Origin: an uncultured Pseudomonadota bacterium
Lineage (GTDB): Bacteria > Pseudomonadota > Gammaproteobacteria > Burkholderiales > SG8-39
NCBI GenBank assembly: GCA_903909415.1
Contig: CAIVVS010000055.1
Location: forward strand, 5,789 to 69,788
Length of the DNA stretch: 64,000 bases
Direction of reading: 5' to 3'
Shown: piece after piece, positions 1 to 8,023 of the stretch
How the letters are laid out: each line of letters opens with the position of its first letter
Position numbering within the stretch: the first letter of the stretch is position 1
Translations under genes and position numbers: made by a program
Notes under the pieces: generated by a model
Database searches by the model: none
Seen by the model: the letters and a program-made list of their open reading frames with translations, nothing else
What the model was told of the DNA's origin: nothing

Positions 1-422
1 CCTGGATCGCGCTGGTGCCGCTGGTGGTCGCGGCGAACAACAGCGTCTACCAGACCCTCACCCGCAAGCTGGCCGGCGTGGACCCCAGCCTCACCACGCT
101 GTTCATCCCGACCCTGATCGGCACCGCGCTGCTGTCCATCGGCCTGCCCTGGTTCTGGACCACGCCGCACGACTGGGCCGACTGCGCGCTGATGCTCACG
201 CTGGGCCTGCTGGGCGGCTTCGGCCACTTCGCGCTGATCAAGGCCTTCGAGTACGCGCCCACGCCGGTGATCGCGCCCTTCCTGTTCGCGCAGCTGGTGG
301 TGGCGGTGGCGCTGGGCTGGCTGGTGTTCGGCCAGCTGCCGGATGGCTGGTCCTTCGCCGGCATGGCGGTCGTGGTCGCCAGCGGCATCTACATCGCCAA
401 CCACCACCGGAGGCGCAGTTGA
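1..422 (+). CDS. EamA/DMT-family permease, C-terminal part
   Basis: Only the C-terminal 139 residues are visible because the frame is open to the left window edge. The visible part is strongly hydrophobic, with about four to five membrane spans, including segments near TLFIPTLIGTALLSI and FLFAQLVVAVALGWLVFG, and it ends in a short basic tail (HHRRRS). The late motif in which a helix is followed by G-x-x-P-D-G-W-S fits the second half of a drug/metabolite transporter (EamA) protein of the inner membrane. The substrate cannot be read from this fragment. The stop overlaps the TTG start of the next gene (TTGA), so the two are probably co-translated. Confidence 0.8.
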   Translation, partial: WIALVPLVVAANNSVYQTLTRKLAGVDPSLTTLFIPTLIGTALLSIGLPWFWTTPHDWADCALMLTLGLLGGFGHFALIKAFEYAPTPVIAPFLFAQLVVAVALGWLVFGQLPDGWSFAGMAVVVASGIYIANHHRRRS

Positions 423-790
423 GCGCTGGAAACGATTCCTCGCCCGGGCCCGCACGGGACGCTGAAGTCCGGGACGCAGATACACGCGCCCTGCAGGCGG
501 TCCGCCTGCTGGGCCGCTGGCACCTGGTGTCGCAGAAGCACGGCAAGGGCTGCTCCTGCTGCCCGGGGCTGGGCAACGTGGACATGGCGGGCGTGGAGCG
601 CCACATCCTGGGCGGGCTGCGCATGCGCCACCCCATGCTGGTCGGGCAGGAGAACCTGCTCGACTGGCTGCGCGAGGTCGCCCGCCGGGATGCGCGCTGG
701 CACGCACGGACGGCGGAACTGGACGCCGCGCTGGACGGCGTGGACGAGGTGTTCTTCCAGCTGGAACTGGCCCAGGCCGGCATGGCCTAG
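419..790 (+). CDS. Small Cys-rich hypothetical protein
   Basis: This 123-residue cytosolic protein has no signal peptide or membrane segment. A KHGKGCSCCPG motif (Cys45, Cys47, Cys48) resembles a metal- or thiol-binding loop. The rest is predicted helical, rich in Arg and Leu, ending in an acidic amphipathic stretch. The TTG start overlaps the upstream stop in a TTGA arrangement, which argues for translational coupling to the permease gene. I do not recognise the family. An internal ATG near 582 would remove the Cys motif and is a less likely start. Confidence 0.6.
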   Translation: MSAGNDSSPGPARDAEVRDADTRALQAVRLLGRWHLVSQKHGKGCSCCPGLGNVDMAGVERHILGGLRMRHPMLVGQENLLDWLREVARRDARWHARTAELDAALDGVDEVFFQLELAQAGMA

Positions 791-803
791 GCGCGCCGCC
801 GGT

Positions 804-1547
804 TCAGCCGGCGCGCACCCGCCGTCGTCCGCCCGGCGCGCGTCCGCCGGCGGCCGGGGCGCGCTTCTGCAGCACCGCGCGCACGCCCCGCGCCGTGTGT
901 GCGATGTGCTCGGCCAGCAGCGCCGCCACGGTGTCCGCATCCCGGTCCAGCGCCGCGTCCACCATGGCCTGGTTCTCGACCTCGATCTCGCGGCTGAAGC
1001 GCTGCGGCCCGAGGAACAGGCGACGGTAGCGGTCGCTCAGCTGCTGCAGCGTGTCGCAGGTCGCCAGCAGCAGCGGCCGCGCGCAGGCGCCTATCAGCGC
1101 CATGTGGAAGGCGCGGTGCAGCGACTCCCAGTGCTCGACGTTGCGGCCCTGCTTGGCGGCCGGCCGGTCCAGCCGGTGCATGCGCTGGTGCGCGAGGATC
1201 AGCGCCTCCTCCCAGCGCGCATCGCCCAGCCGCACCGACTCGCGCACCGCCATCGGCTCCAGGCCCACCTGCATGGCGGTGATCTCCTCCAGGTTGGCCA
1301 GGCTCACCGACGCGACGCGGTATCCCTTCTTGTCCTCGTTGACCACGAAGCCCTCGGCCGACAGCCGCGCCAGCGCCTCGCGCAGCGGCGACAGGCTGAT
1401 GCCGAAGGTCCGGCGCAGTTCGTCGATGGACAGCTTGCCGTCCGGCGGCAGGCGCCCGGCGACGATGTCCGCGCGCAGGCGCAGCGACACCGCATGGCCG
1501 AGGTTCAGGCCCTGCGACGGGGGTTCAAGGGCTGCGGGCGCTTCCAT
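804..1547 (-). CDS. GntR-family regulator with FCD domain
   Basis: The 247-residue protein has an N-terminal winged helix-turn-helix (about residues 15-75, including SIDELRRTFGISLSPLREAL) followed by an all-helical FCD ligand domain with E-x-L-H-R-A-F-H, the usual metal/effector-binding pattern. FCD regulators usually repress catabolic genes and respond to an organic acid. The ATG at 1547 is preceded by AGGAG at good spacing; the open frame continues upstream but without a better start. It is divergent from the amidohydrolase at 1657, and the shared 109-bp interval holds two AATCGAT-centred palindromes, so autoregulation and control of the amidohydrolase is the natural inference. Confidence 0.9.
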   Translation of the reverse strand: MEAPAALEPPSQGLNLGHAVSLRLRADIVAGRLPPDGKLSIDELRRTFGISLSPLREALARLSAEGFVVNEDKKGYRVASVSLANLEEITAMQVGLEPMAVRESVRLGDARWEEALILAHQRMHRLDRPAAKQGRNVEHWESLHRAFHMALIGACARPLLLATCDTLQQLSDRYRRLFLGPQRFSREIEVENQAMVDAALDRDADTVAALLAEHIAHTARGVRAVLQKRAPAAGGRAPGGRRRVRAG

Positions 1548-1570
1548 CGGACCGCTCCTGCGGGAAGTCG

Positions 1571-1582
1571 ATAATCGATGAT
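1571..1582. promoter_or_regulatory. Imperfect palindrome, candidate GntR operator 1
   Basis: The sequence ATAATCGATGAT is symmetric around ATCGAT with one mismatched pair. It lies 24 bp upstream of the regulator start. It shares the core AATCGAT with the perfect palindrome at 1598-1611, and the two centres are 28 bp apart, close to an integral number of helical turns. Confidence 0.5.
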
Positions 1583-1597
1583 ATTGCAGATCGCGGA

Positions 1598-1611
1598 AAT
1601 AATCGATTATT
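1598..1611. promoter_or_regulatory. Perfect 14-bp palindrome, candidate GntR operator 2
   Basis: AATAATCGATTATT is a perfect palindrome in otherwise GC-rich DNA. It is placed between the divergent FCD regulator and the amidohydrolase gene. AT-rich palindromes of this size are typical of FCD-type GntR operators. Which regulator binds is inferred from position only. Confidence 0.6.
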
Positions 1612-1656
1612 CTCCAACGCTGTGGATTGACAAACGCACCGCCCCAGGAGAAACCC

Positions 1657-2814
1657 ATGCTCGAAGGATTCAAGGTCTACGACGCCGACGCCCACGTGAT
1701 GATGACGCCGGAGATGTGGCGCGACCTGCCCAAGGAATACGCGCTGCGCCGCCCGCGCCCCGTGGCCATTGGCGACTCGGCCGACCTCGCGCACTGGCGC
1801 ACCGCCTGGCTGCTCGACGGGCGCCTGGAACCCCATCCCTACGGCCCCGGCACGCACGCGGCCAACACCCCCGGCATGACCATGGTCGAGTACGGCGCCA
1901 AGCCGGACAACGCCGGCGACTTCAACGCCGAGGGCCTGTCGATCGGCTGCGTGACCCTGGGCGACCCCGAGGCGCGCATCAAGGTGATGGACCGCATGGG
2001 CGCCGAGGTGCAGATGCTGTTCCCCAGCACCCTGTACGCCACCATGTCCAGCGACCCGGGCCTGGAAGCAGCGCTGTTCCGCTGCTACAACCGCTACATG
2101 GCGGCGCAGTGCTCGCACGCGAAGAAGCGCCTGAAGTGGGCCGGCCTGGTGCCGATGCGCGACGCCAAGCTCGGCGTCGAGGCGGTGGAGGAACTGGTGA
2201 AGCTGGGCGCGACCACGATGGTGGTGTTCGGCACCGTGGGCGAGCAGATGCACTCCGAGGAACGCTTCCGCCCGGTGTGGGACGCGATCGCAGCCAGCAA
2301 GCTGCCGGTGTGCGTGCACATGGCGATGAGCTTCCCGCCCTTCGACGCGCTGTCCAAGTCCATCCAGGACGCCAACATGATGGGCAAGGCGATCCCGGCG
2401 CAGCTGGCCTTCGTCGCGCTGGTCGGCCACCGCATGATGGAGCGCTACGCCGACATGAAGGTGGCGTTCCTGGAGTTCGGCGGCGAGTGGATCTTCTATT
2501 CGGTGGGCCGCATGAACCACTACATGGAGATCAACAAGCGCCGCATGGCCGACCCGAAGATGCTACCCAAGATGTCGCCGGCGGACTTCGTGAAGTCCGG
2601 GCGCTTCTACCTGGCGATGGAATCCAGCGACATGATGCTGCCGCACGAGGTGGCGCTGCTGGGCGAGGACCACCTGCTCTACTCGTCCGACTTCCCGCAT
2701 GGCGAGGGGCGCGACAGCGCGGCGGCCGAGATCATCGAGCGCGACGACCTCACCAAGGTGCAGAAGCAGAAGATCCTGTACGACAACGCCGTGCGCTTCT
2801 TCGGCGAACCCTGA
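1657..2814 (+). CDS. Amidohydrolase-2 family metal-dependent hydrolase/decarboxylase
   Basis: The protein has 385 residues and a TIM-barrel amidohydrolase-2 fold like that of ACMSD and gamma-resorcylate decarboxylase. The N-terminal metal motif appears as D-A-D-A-H near residue 9, with one His where the family usually has H-x-H. A late YSSDFPHGEGRD segment supplies the C-terminal Asp and His. Members hydrolyse or decarboxylate aromatic-acid ring-cleavage products in the cytosol. ATG 1657 is chosen because AGGAGA precedes it by five bases; an in-frame TTG at 1627 lacks such a site. It is divergent from, and probably controlled by, the FCD regulator. The exact substrate cannot be called. Confidence 0.85.
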   Translation: MLEGFKVYDADAHVMMTPEMWRDLPKEYALRRPRPVAIGDSADLAHWRTAWLLDGRLEPHPYGPGTHAANTPGMTMVEYGAKPDNAGDFNAEGLSIGCVTLGDPEARIKVMDRMGAEVQMLFPSTLYATMSSDPGLEAALFRCYNRYMAAQCSHAKKRLKWAGLVPMRDAKLGVEAVEELVKLGATTMVVFGTVGEQMHSEERFRPVWDAIAASKLPVCVHMAMSFPPFDALSKSIQDANMMGKAIPAQLAFVALVGHRMMERYADMKVAFLEFGGEWIFYSVGRMNHYMEINKRRMADPKMLPKMSPADFVKSGRFYLAMESSDMMLPHEVALLGEDHLLYSSDFPHGEGRDSAAAEIIERDDLTKVQKQKILYDNAVRFFGEP

Positions 2815-2831
2815 TCCCCTCGCGTAAATCC

Positions 2832-2857
2832 CCGGCCGGGCGCGCCTGCCCGGCCGG
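2832..2857 (+). terminator. Strong GC hairpin after amidohydrolase
   Basis: A perfect 10-bp stem (CCGGCCGGGC pairing with GCCCGGCCGG) has a six-base loop. There is no T tract. It lies between the amidohydrolase stop and the next gene, so it could end transcription or protect the mRNA 3' end. Confidence 0.55.
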
Positions 2858-2866
2858 CAGCGCGGC

Positions 2867-2872
2867 TATCAT
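2867..2872 (+). promoter_or_regulatory. -10-like TATCAT six bases before a GTG start
   Basis: TATCAT is followed by CGGCGC and then the GTG start at 2879. No Shine-Dalgarno is visible between them. If this is a true -10 element, transcription would begin at or next to the start codon (leaderless). No convincing -35 is seen. Confidence 0.35.
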
Positions 2873-2878
2873 CGGCGC

Positions 2879-4744
2879 GTGAGCACCACCACCAGCGAGC
2901 GCGGCACGGACACCAACACCGACGAGACCCCCAGCGGCTTCAGCTGGGTGCGCTCGCTCGCGCGCAGCCTCGGCCCGGTGCTGCGCCCGCACCGCGCGCA
3001 GCTGTGCTTCGTGCTGGTGCTGATGCTGCTGGAGCTGGGCCTGCAGATGGCCCAGCGCAAGGCCTTCAGCACCCTGATCGACGAGGCCATCCTGCAGTCG
3101 CAGTTCGGGCTGATGGCGCTGATCCTCGGCCTGCTGCTGGCCGCCTCGGTGGTGTCGGGCGCGGCCGGCCTGCTGCACGAGTACCTGCAGTCGCGCCTGT
3201 GCGCGGTGGTGCCGGCCGAGGTGCGCGCGCGCCTGTTCAACCATGTGCAGGGCATGCCGCTTGCGCACCTGCGCACCTCCACCCACGGCGACCTGATCTC
3301 GCGCATCACCAACGACGCGAGCAGCGTGGAGCCGGCGCTCTGGTCGCTGGGCTACATCGCCACCGCCGCCTGCGGCGTGCTGATCGCCATGGGCATGCTG
3401 CTGTGGACGGACTGGCGCCTGGGGCTGCTGGGCATCGGCCTGCTGCTGCCGCTCACGCCCATCGGCCCGCGGATCCTCACGCCGCTGGCCGCGCGCGAAA
3501 GCTACGCCTCCAAGACCGCCTACGGCGCGCTGACCACGCACCTGCAGGAGAACCTCGCCAACCAGGTGGTGCTGCGGGTATTCGGACTGGGCGACCGGGC
3601 GCGCGAGCGCTTCGCCGAGCAGAACGCGCGCATCGTCGGCCACACCCGCCGCTACAACCTCTACAGCTACTACAGCCACCGCGTGCCGTGGATCGCGATC
3701 GAGCTGATCGACGTGGTGGTGCTGGCGGCGGGCTGCTGGCTGGTGGTCGATGGCAGCATGACCACCGGCGGACTGGTGGCCTTCTACCTGCTGTTCTCGG
3801 CGCTCGCTACCCACACCTATTCGCTCACCACCTCGTTCTCCGGCCTGATCAGCGCCTCGGCCGGCATGCGCCGCGTCGGCGAGATCATGCGGCTGCCCAG
3901 CGCCCTGCCCGACCCTGCGCCGGCGCCGGCGCAAGGACAGGCGCCCCGCCCGGCCCCGGCGCTGCGCTTCGAGTCGGTGTCGTTCCGCTACACCGCACCG
4001 GCCGATGCCGTGCGGGACGGCGGACAGGATGCGGACACCCCGCCCGCCGACCAGTTGAGCCGCGCCAGCTTCGAACTGCCCGCCGGAAAGATGACCGCCT
4101 TCGTCGGCGCCAGCGGCTCGGGCAAGAGCACGGCGGTGCAACTGCTGCTCGGCCTGCAGCGCCCGCGCGAGGGGCGCGTGCTGGTGGACGGCCGCGACCT
4201 CGCCGGCATCCCGCTCACCGAGTACTGGTCAGGCAGCGCCGCGGTGTTCCAGGACAGCCTGCTGTTCCACGCCTCGATCGCCGAGAACATCCGCACCGGG
4301 CGGGTCGATGCCACCGATGCGCAGGTCGAGGCCGCGGCACGCGGTGCCGGCATCGCGGACTGGGTGGACACGCTGCCGGCACGCTACGACACGCCCGTGT
4401 CCGGCGACACCTGCTCGGGCGGGCAGCGCCAGCGCATCGCGATCGCGCGCGCGCTGGTGCGCGAGCCGGCCCTGCTGGTGCTGGACGAGCCCACCAGCGC
4501 GCTGGACGCCAGCACCGGCCGCGCGGTGATGCAGACCCTGCTGTCGGTGTCCGAGGGCCGCACCTCGGTGCTGGTCACGCACCAGCTGCGCGACGCCACG
4601 CATGCCGCGCTGATCATCGTGTTCGAGGCCGGACGCGTGGCCGAGTCCGGCACGCACGCGGCGCTGCTGGGCGCCGGCGGCGCCTATGCCGCCCTGTGGG
4701 AGCAGCAGGAAAAGCGCTTGTCGCTGGACAAGCCGCCCGGCTGA
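2879..4744 (+). CDS. ABC exporter, fused membrane and ATPase domains
   Basis: The 621-residue half-transporter has an N-terminal six-helix membrane domain (about residues 30-330) and a C-terminal ATPase (about 355-610). ATPase motifs are complete: Walker A GASGSGKST, signature CSGGQRQR, Walker B LLVLDEPTSALD and a switch His in LVTHQ. Such proteins work as homo- or heterodimers and export lipids, peptides or drugs from the inner membrane. The protein begins with a Thr/Ser-rich cytosolic leader. The GTG start has no Shine-Dalgarno, only a -10-like box six bases upstream. No accessory protein gene is adjacent, so the substrate is unknown. Confidence 0.9.
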   Translation: MSTTTSERGTDTNTDETPSGFSWVRSLARSLGPVLRPHRAQLCFVLVLMLLELGLQMAQRKAFSTLIDEAILQSQFGLMALILGLLLAASVVSGAAGLLHEYLQSRLCAVVPAEVRARLFNHVQGMPLAHLRTSTHGDLISRITNDASSVEPALWSLGYIATAACGVLIAMGMLLWTDWRLGLLGIGLLLPLTPIGPRILTPLAARESYASKTAYGALTTHLQENLANQVVLRVFGLGDRARERFAEQNARIVGHTRRYNLYSYYSHRVPWIAIELIDVVVLAAGCWLVVDGSMTTGGLVAFYLLFSALATHTYSLTTSFSGLISASAGMRRVGEIMRLPSALPDPAPAPAQGQAPRPAPALRFESVSFRYTAPADAVRDGGQDADTPPADQLSRASFELPAGKMTAFVGASGSGKSTAVQLLLGLQRPREGRVLVDGRDLAGIPLTEYWSGSAAVFQDSLLFHASIAENIRTGRVDATDAQVEAAARGAGIADWVDTLPARYDTPVSGDTCSGGQRQRIAIARALVREPALLVLDEPTSALDASTGRAVMQTLLSVSEGRTSVLVTHQLRDATHAALIIVFEAGRVAESGTHAALLGAGGAYAALWEQQEKRLSLDKPPG

Positions 4745-4769
4745 GCCGCAAGCGGCACGCCAGCCCGGC

Positions 4770-5780
4770 TCAGCTCCAGCCGAACAGCCGCGCCGGGTTC
4801 TCGGTGAGGATGCGCCGGCGCATGCCGGCGCTGGATTCCCAGCCAGCCAGCAGGTTCAGGATCGCGCCATCGTCGATGGCCCGCCAGGGCGCGATGTCGG
4901 TCGGCGCCCGGCCCGGCACCTGTGCCGAGTTCGGGTGCGGCCAGTTGCTGCCCCACAGGATGCGCTCGGGGTTGGCCGCGATCAGCGCGCGCGTCAGGGG
5001 CGCATATTCGGCAAACAGCGGCGGGTTCTTCGATATCCGGTACGGCGCGGAGACCTTCACGTAGGCGCGCCCGGACTTCACCAGTTCCAGCACCGTGCCG
5101 AAGCCCGCCTCGTTGAATCCGTCCACGCCGTTGGCGCCGGCGAAGTGGTCCAGCACCACCGGCACCGGCAGCGCCATGAAGTCGGCCCGCAGCGCCGCGA
5201 TGAGCGCCGGCCGGGTGAAGATCTGGATGTGCCAGGGCCGCCCGGCGATGCGCTGCACCGCGGCGCGCAGGCGCGCGCCCGAGGCGACAGGATCGGTGAC
5301 CCCGGCGGTCTCGAGGTTCACGCGCACCGCGCGCACGCCAAGCGCATGCATCTCGTCCATCTGCGCGGCGGTGACGTCGTTGCCCAGCACCACCACGCCG
5401 CGGGCACGCCCGCCCATCGCGCGCATCGCATCCAGGGTGCAGCGGTTGTCCGTGCCGTAGAAGCTCGGCTGCACCACCACGGTCCGCTCCACGCCCAGGC
5501 GCCGGTGCAGCCAGTTGAGTTCGTCCACCGAGGCCGGCGGCGGCGTGTAGGTGCGCGGCGTCACGAAGGGATAGCGCTCGGTCGGTCCGACCACGTGCAC
5601 ATGGGTGTCGGTGGCGCCGCGCGGCAGGTCGAAGCTGACCGGCGTGCGGGGCCGCGGCGCGACGCCCGCGGGCTCGGCAGTCTCCGCACCCGTACCCGCG
5701 CAGCCGACCAGCGCCACCGGCAGGGTGCTGCCGAATGCGGCCAGCGCCGCGGTCTTCAGGAACTGCCGACGTCCGTCCAT
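4770..5780 (-). CDS. Exported LigI-like amidohydrolase
   Basis: The protein has 336 residues. The N-terminus carries a twin-arginine signal (GRRQFLKTAALAAFG) running into a lipobox-like LVGC, so it may be Tat-exported and lipidated. The mature part is an amidohydrolase-2 TIM barrel with the metal motif TDTHVH, LDHFAGANG and a late LWGSNWPHPN, resembling 2-pyrone-4,6-dicarboxylate hydrolase and related lactonases. Export is unusual for this family, whose characterised members are cytosolic. It is convergent with the ABC exporter, with only 25 bases between. ATG 5780 follows GGAGGGGG at good spacing. Confidence 0.82.
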   Translation of the reverse strand: MDGRRQFLKTAALAAFGSTLPVALVGCAGTGAETAEPAGVAPRPRTPVSFDLPRGATDTHVHVVGPTERYPFVTPRTYTPPPASVDELNWLHRRLGVERTVVVQPSFYGTDNRCTLDAMRAMGGRARGVVVLGNDVTAAQMDEMHALGVRAVRVNLETAGVTDPVASGARLRAAVQRIAGRPWHIQIFTRPALIAALRADFMALPVPVVLDHFAGANGVDGFNEAGFGTVLELVKSGRAYVKVSAPYRISKNPPLFAEYAPLTRALIAANPERILWGSNWPHPNSAQVPGRAPTDIAPWRAIDDGAILNLLAGWESSAGMRRRILTENPARLFGWS

Positions 5781-5860
5781 GCGTCCCCCTCCGGGATGGT
5801 GTGCACGGCATTGTCGGCGCGCCGGCAGTCATCGCCTAGCGGCATGGCGGACTAGCTGTT

Positions 5861-5875
5861 AGGCCGAACCGGCCT
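5861..5875 (-). terminator. Short hairpin downstream of the PanE-like gene
   Basis: AGGCCG and CGGCCT form a six-base-pair stem with a three-base loop. It sits in the 132-base gap between the start of the LigI-like gene (5780) and the end of the PanE-like gene (5913), on the exit side of the minus-strand operon. There is no clear T tract. Otherwise the gap shows nothing recognisable. Confidence 0.3.
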
Positions 5876-5912
5876 GACTGCGCCCGCCGCGGGGGCAGGC
5901 CGATACCGCGTT

Positions 5913-6872
5913 TCAGGCAGCCGGCTGCCGCTCCAGCAACTGGACCAGCGTCGTCAGCGTCCGGTTCACCGGCACCGGCACGCCCAGGCGCTCCCCCAGC
6001 GCCGCGACATGGCCGTTGAGGTGGTCGATCTCGGTCTGCCGGCCGCGCGCGATGTCCTGCGCGGTGGAGGACGTGGCCTGCGGCATGGCGTCGGCCAGCC
6101 GGCATGCGGCGTCGACATGGTCGCCAGGCGGCATGCGCACGCCCGCGGCCTGCGCGACCGCGAGCACCTCGCGCACCGCGGCGCGCATCAGTTCCAGCGC
6201 CGCGGGATCCTCGACGATGCGGTGGTAGCGCGACCGGCCCAGCGCCGAGATCGCGTTGTAGGCGCAGTTCATCACCAGCTTCACCCACAGCTCGCCGGCG
6301 ATGTTGTCCGACACGCGGCACGGGATGCCGGCGGAATCGAGCTGGCCCGAAAGCGACCGCAGGTCCGCGCCGTCGGTGCCGTCGCCGATGACGAGATGGC
6401 CCGCGCCATTGTGGCGCACGCGCCCGTCGCCGGTCATGGTGCAGGCGACATAGACCACCGCAGAGGCCACGCGCGCGCCGGACGGGCCCAGTACTGCTGC
6501 CAGGCGCGCGGCATTGTCCACGCCGTTCTGCAGGCTGAGCACCAGCGCCTCGGGCGGCAGCAAAGGCGCCATGTCCCGCGCGGCGCGCTCGGTGTCGGTG
6601 CTTTTCACGCAGCACAGCACCAGTTGCGCGTCGCGCACCGCTTCGGTCTGCGTGGAAGCGGCCACCGGGATATGGCCCTGAAAGGCAGGCAGCGTGTAGC
6701 CCGGACCCGCGAAGCCCGGGCTCTCGAACCACAAGCCGTCGCGCTGGATCGCTGCGACATGGTTGGCTCGGCCGATGAGCGTGACCGGCGCGCCGGCGCG
6801 CGCCAGCATGCCGCCGTAGTAGCAGCCCACCGCGCCCGCTCCGAGCACGGCGACGCGCGGCAGTCCGGGCAT
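5913..6872 (-). CDS. 2-dehydropantoate 2-reductase family (PanE/ApbA)
   Basis: The 319-residue NADPH-dependent reductase starts with a Rossmann motif GAGAVGCYYG. The catalytic Lys lies in KLVMNCAYNAISAL and the substrate-binding Glu in TEIDHLNG, both as in PanE. True PanE reduces ketopantoate for pantothenate and CoA synthesis, but betaproteobacteria often carry several paralogs acting on other 2-keto acids. The frame stays open far upstream; ATG 6872 is chosen because the Rossmann strand begins nine residues later and the VWA gene stops five bases before it. The link with a MoxR/VWA operon is unexplained and may be only positional. Confidence 0.88.
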   Translation of the reverse strand: MPGLPRVAVLGAGAVGCYYGGMLARAGAPVTLIGRANHVAAIQRDGLWFESPGFAGPGYTLPAFQGHIPVAASTQTEAVRDAQLVLCCVKSTDTERAARDMAPLLPPEALVLSLQNGVDNAARLAAVLGPSGARVASAVVYVACTMTGDGRVRHNGAGHLVIGDGTDGADLRSLSGQLDSAGIPCRVSDNIAGELWVKLVMNCAYNAISALGRSRYHRIVEDPAALELMRAAVREVLAVAQAAGVRMPPGDHVDAACRLADAMPQATSSTAQDIARGRQTEIDHLNGHVAALGERLGVPVPVNRTLTTLVQLLERQPAA

Positions 6873-6877
6873 GGCGT

Positions 6878-8020
6878 TCAGAGGATCCGGCTGAACCAGA
6901 GCAGCGACAGCAGCGCCGCGCCCATGGCGAGCGCCGCCCCCAGCGCCGCGAAGATCGCGGTCACCTCGGTGGCCTGGCGCTTCTCGAACGCGAGCTTCAT
7001 GCCGAGGTTGGCGTAGATCTTCGACAGGTCGGTCGCGGTGCCGGCGCGGAAGTACTCGGCGCCGGTGGCCGCGGCGATCTTCTTCAGCTGGTCTTCCTCC
7101 AGCCGCACGCGCATCGACCAGCCGTTGGCGGTGAGCGTCGCGCCTTCGCTGGTGCCCACGCCCACGGTGTAGACCTTCACGCCATGCTCGGCGGCGATCG
7201 CTGCGGCCTTGAGCGGGTCCGGGCCGGTGTTGCTCTGGCCGTCGGACAGCAGCACGATGGCCGCCGCGGTGTTGGAGCCGGGCTCGGCGGCCTTTTTCAC
7301 TTCCGCGGCCCCGGCCTCGGGCGCAGCAGGCTGGCCCGCGCCGGGCAGGGCCCCGGCCGACGGCGCCGGCGCGGCGCGCGAACTGCGCCCGCTGATGAAC
7401 AGCTCGACGTCGATGTTGGCCTCCGGCACCAGCGTCGCCAGCGCGAGGATCAGGCCGCTGCCCAGCGCCGTGCCGCGCTGCAGCTGGAACCGGTCGATCG
7501 CCTCGTACAAGTCCTGGCGGTTGCGCGTGGGCGACTGCACCACGGCGGCCGCGCCGGCGATCGACACCACGCCGACACGCACCGCGCCGGGCTGGCCGGC
7601 GATGAAGTCCTTCGCGGCGGCCTGCGCGGCGCTGATGCGGTCGGGCTTCACGTCGGTCGCGCGCATGCTGCCGGAGATGTCGATGGCGAGCATCACCGAC
7701 TCGACGCGCGAGGGAATCAGCAGCGGCGCCTGCGGCCGCGCCAGCGCCAGCAGCATCGCGGCCACGGCGAGCAGCAGCAGCATCGCCGGCACATGCTCGC
7801 GCAGCCGCTTCCAGCGCGAGGGGCCCGCCACGCCGGCTTCGCGTGCCGCCTGCATCAGCGCCGACTGGCCCACGCCCAGCAGTTCCAGATTGGCGTAGCG
7901 CCGTGCCGCCTCGCGCCGGCGCCGCAGCAGGCGCAGGTAGGACCAGGCGAGCACGGGCACCAGCAGCAGGAACCACAGCATCAGCGGCCAGATGAAGCTC
8001 AGGTGGCGGAGGTCGATCAT
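6878..8020 (-). CDS. VWA-domain membrane protein (BatA-like)
   Basis: The 380-residue protein has an N-terminal hydrophobic segment (about 9-28), a second span (about 78-95), a VWA domain with the MIDAS motif DISGS at 114-118, and a C-terminal span. An Ala/Pro/Gly-rich insert near the middle separates two halves of the VWA fold. In MoxR/DUF58 operons such proteins act as substrate or chaperone partners of the AAA ATPase at the inner membrane. It shares DRFQLQRGTA-x-GSGL with the VWA protein at 11334-12410, so the two are paralogs. It lies three bases after the DUF58 gene. Confidence 0.9.
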   Translation of the reverse strand: MIDLRHLSFIWPLMLWFLLLVPVLAWSYLRLLRRRREAARRYANLELLGVGQSALMQAAREAGVAGPSRWKRLREHVPAMLLLLAVAAMLLALARPQAPLLIPSRVESVMLAIDISGSMRATDVKPDRISAAQAAAKDFIAGQPGAVRVGVVSIAGAAAVVQSPTRNRQDLYEAIDRFQLQRGTALGSGLILALATLVPEANIDVELFISGRSSRAAPAPSAGALPGAGQPAAPEAGAAEVKKAAEPGSNTAAAIVLLSDGQSNTGPDPLKAAAIAAEHGVKVYTVGVGTSEGATLTANGWSMRVRLEEDQLKKIAAATGAEYFRAGTATDLSKIYANLGMKLAFEKRQATEVTAIFAALGAALAMGAALLSLLWFSRIL

Positions 8021-8023
8021 GGG

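Noticed and set aside
5913..7976. A 687-codon minus-strand open frame that would fuse a long Ala/Arg-rich region to PanE
   Set aside because: The upstream part is the shadow of the VWA gene in another frame; the real start is ATG 6872, next to the Rossmann motif.
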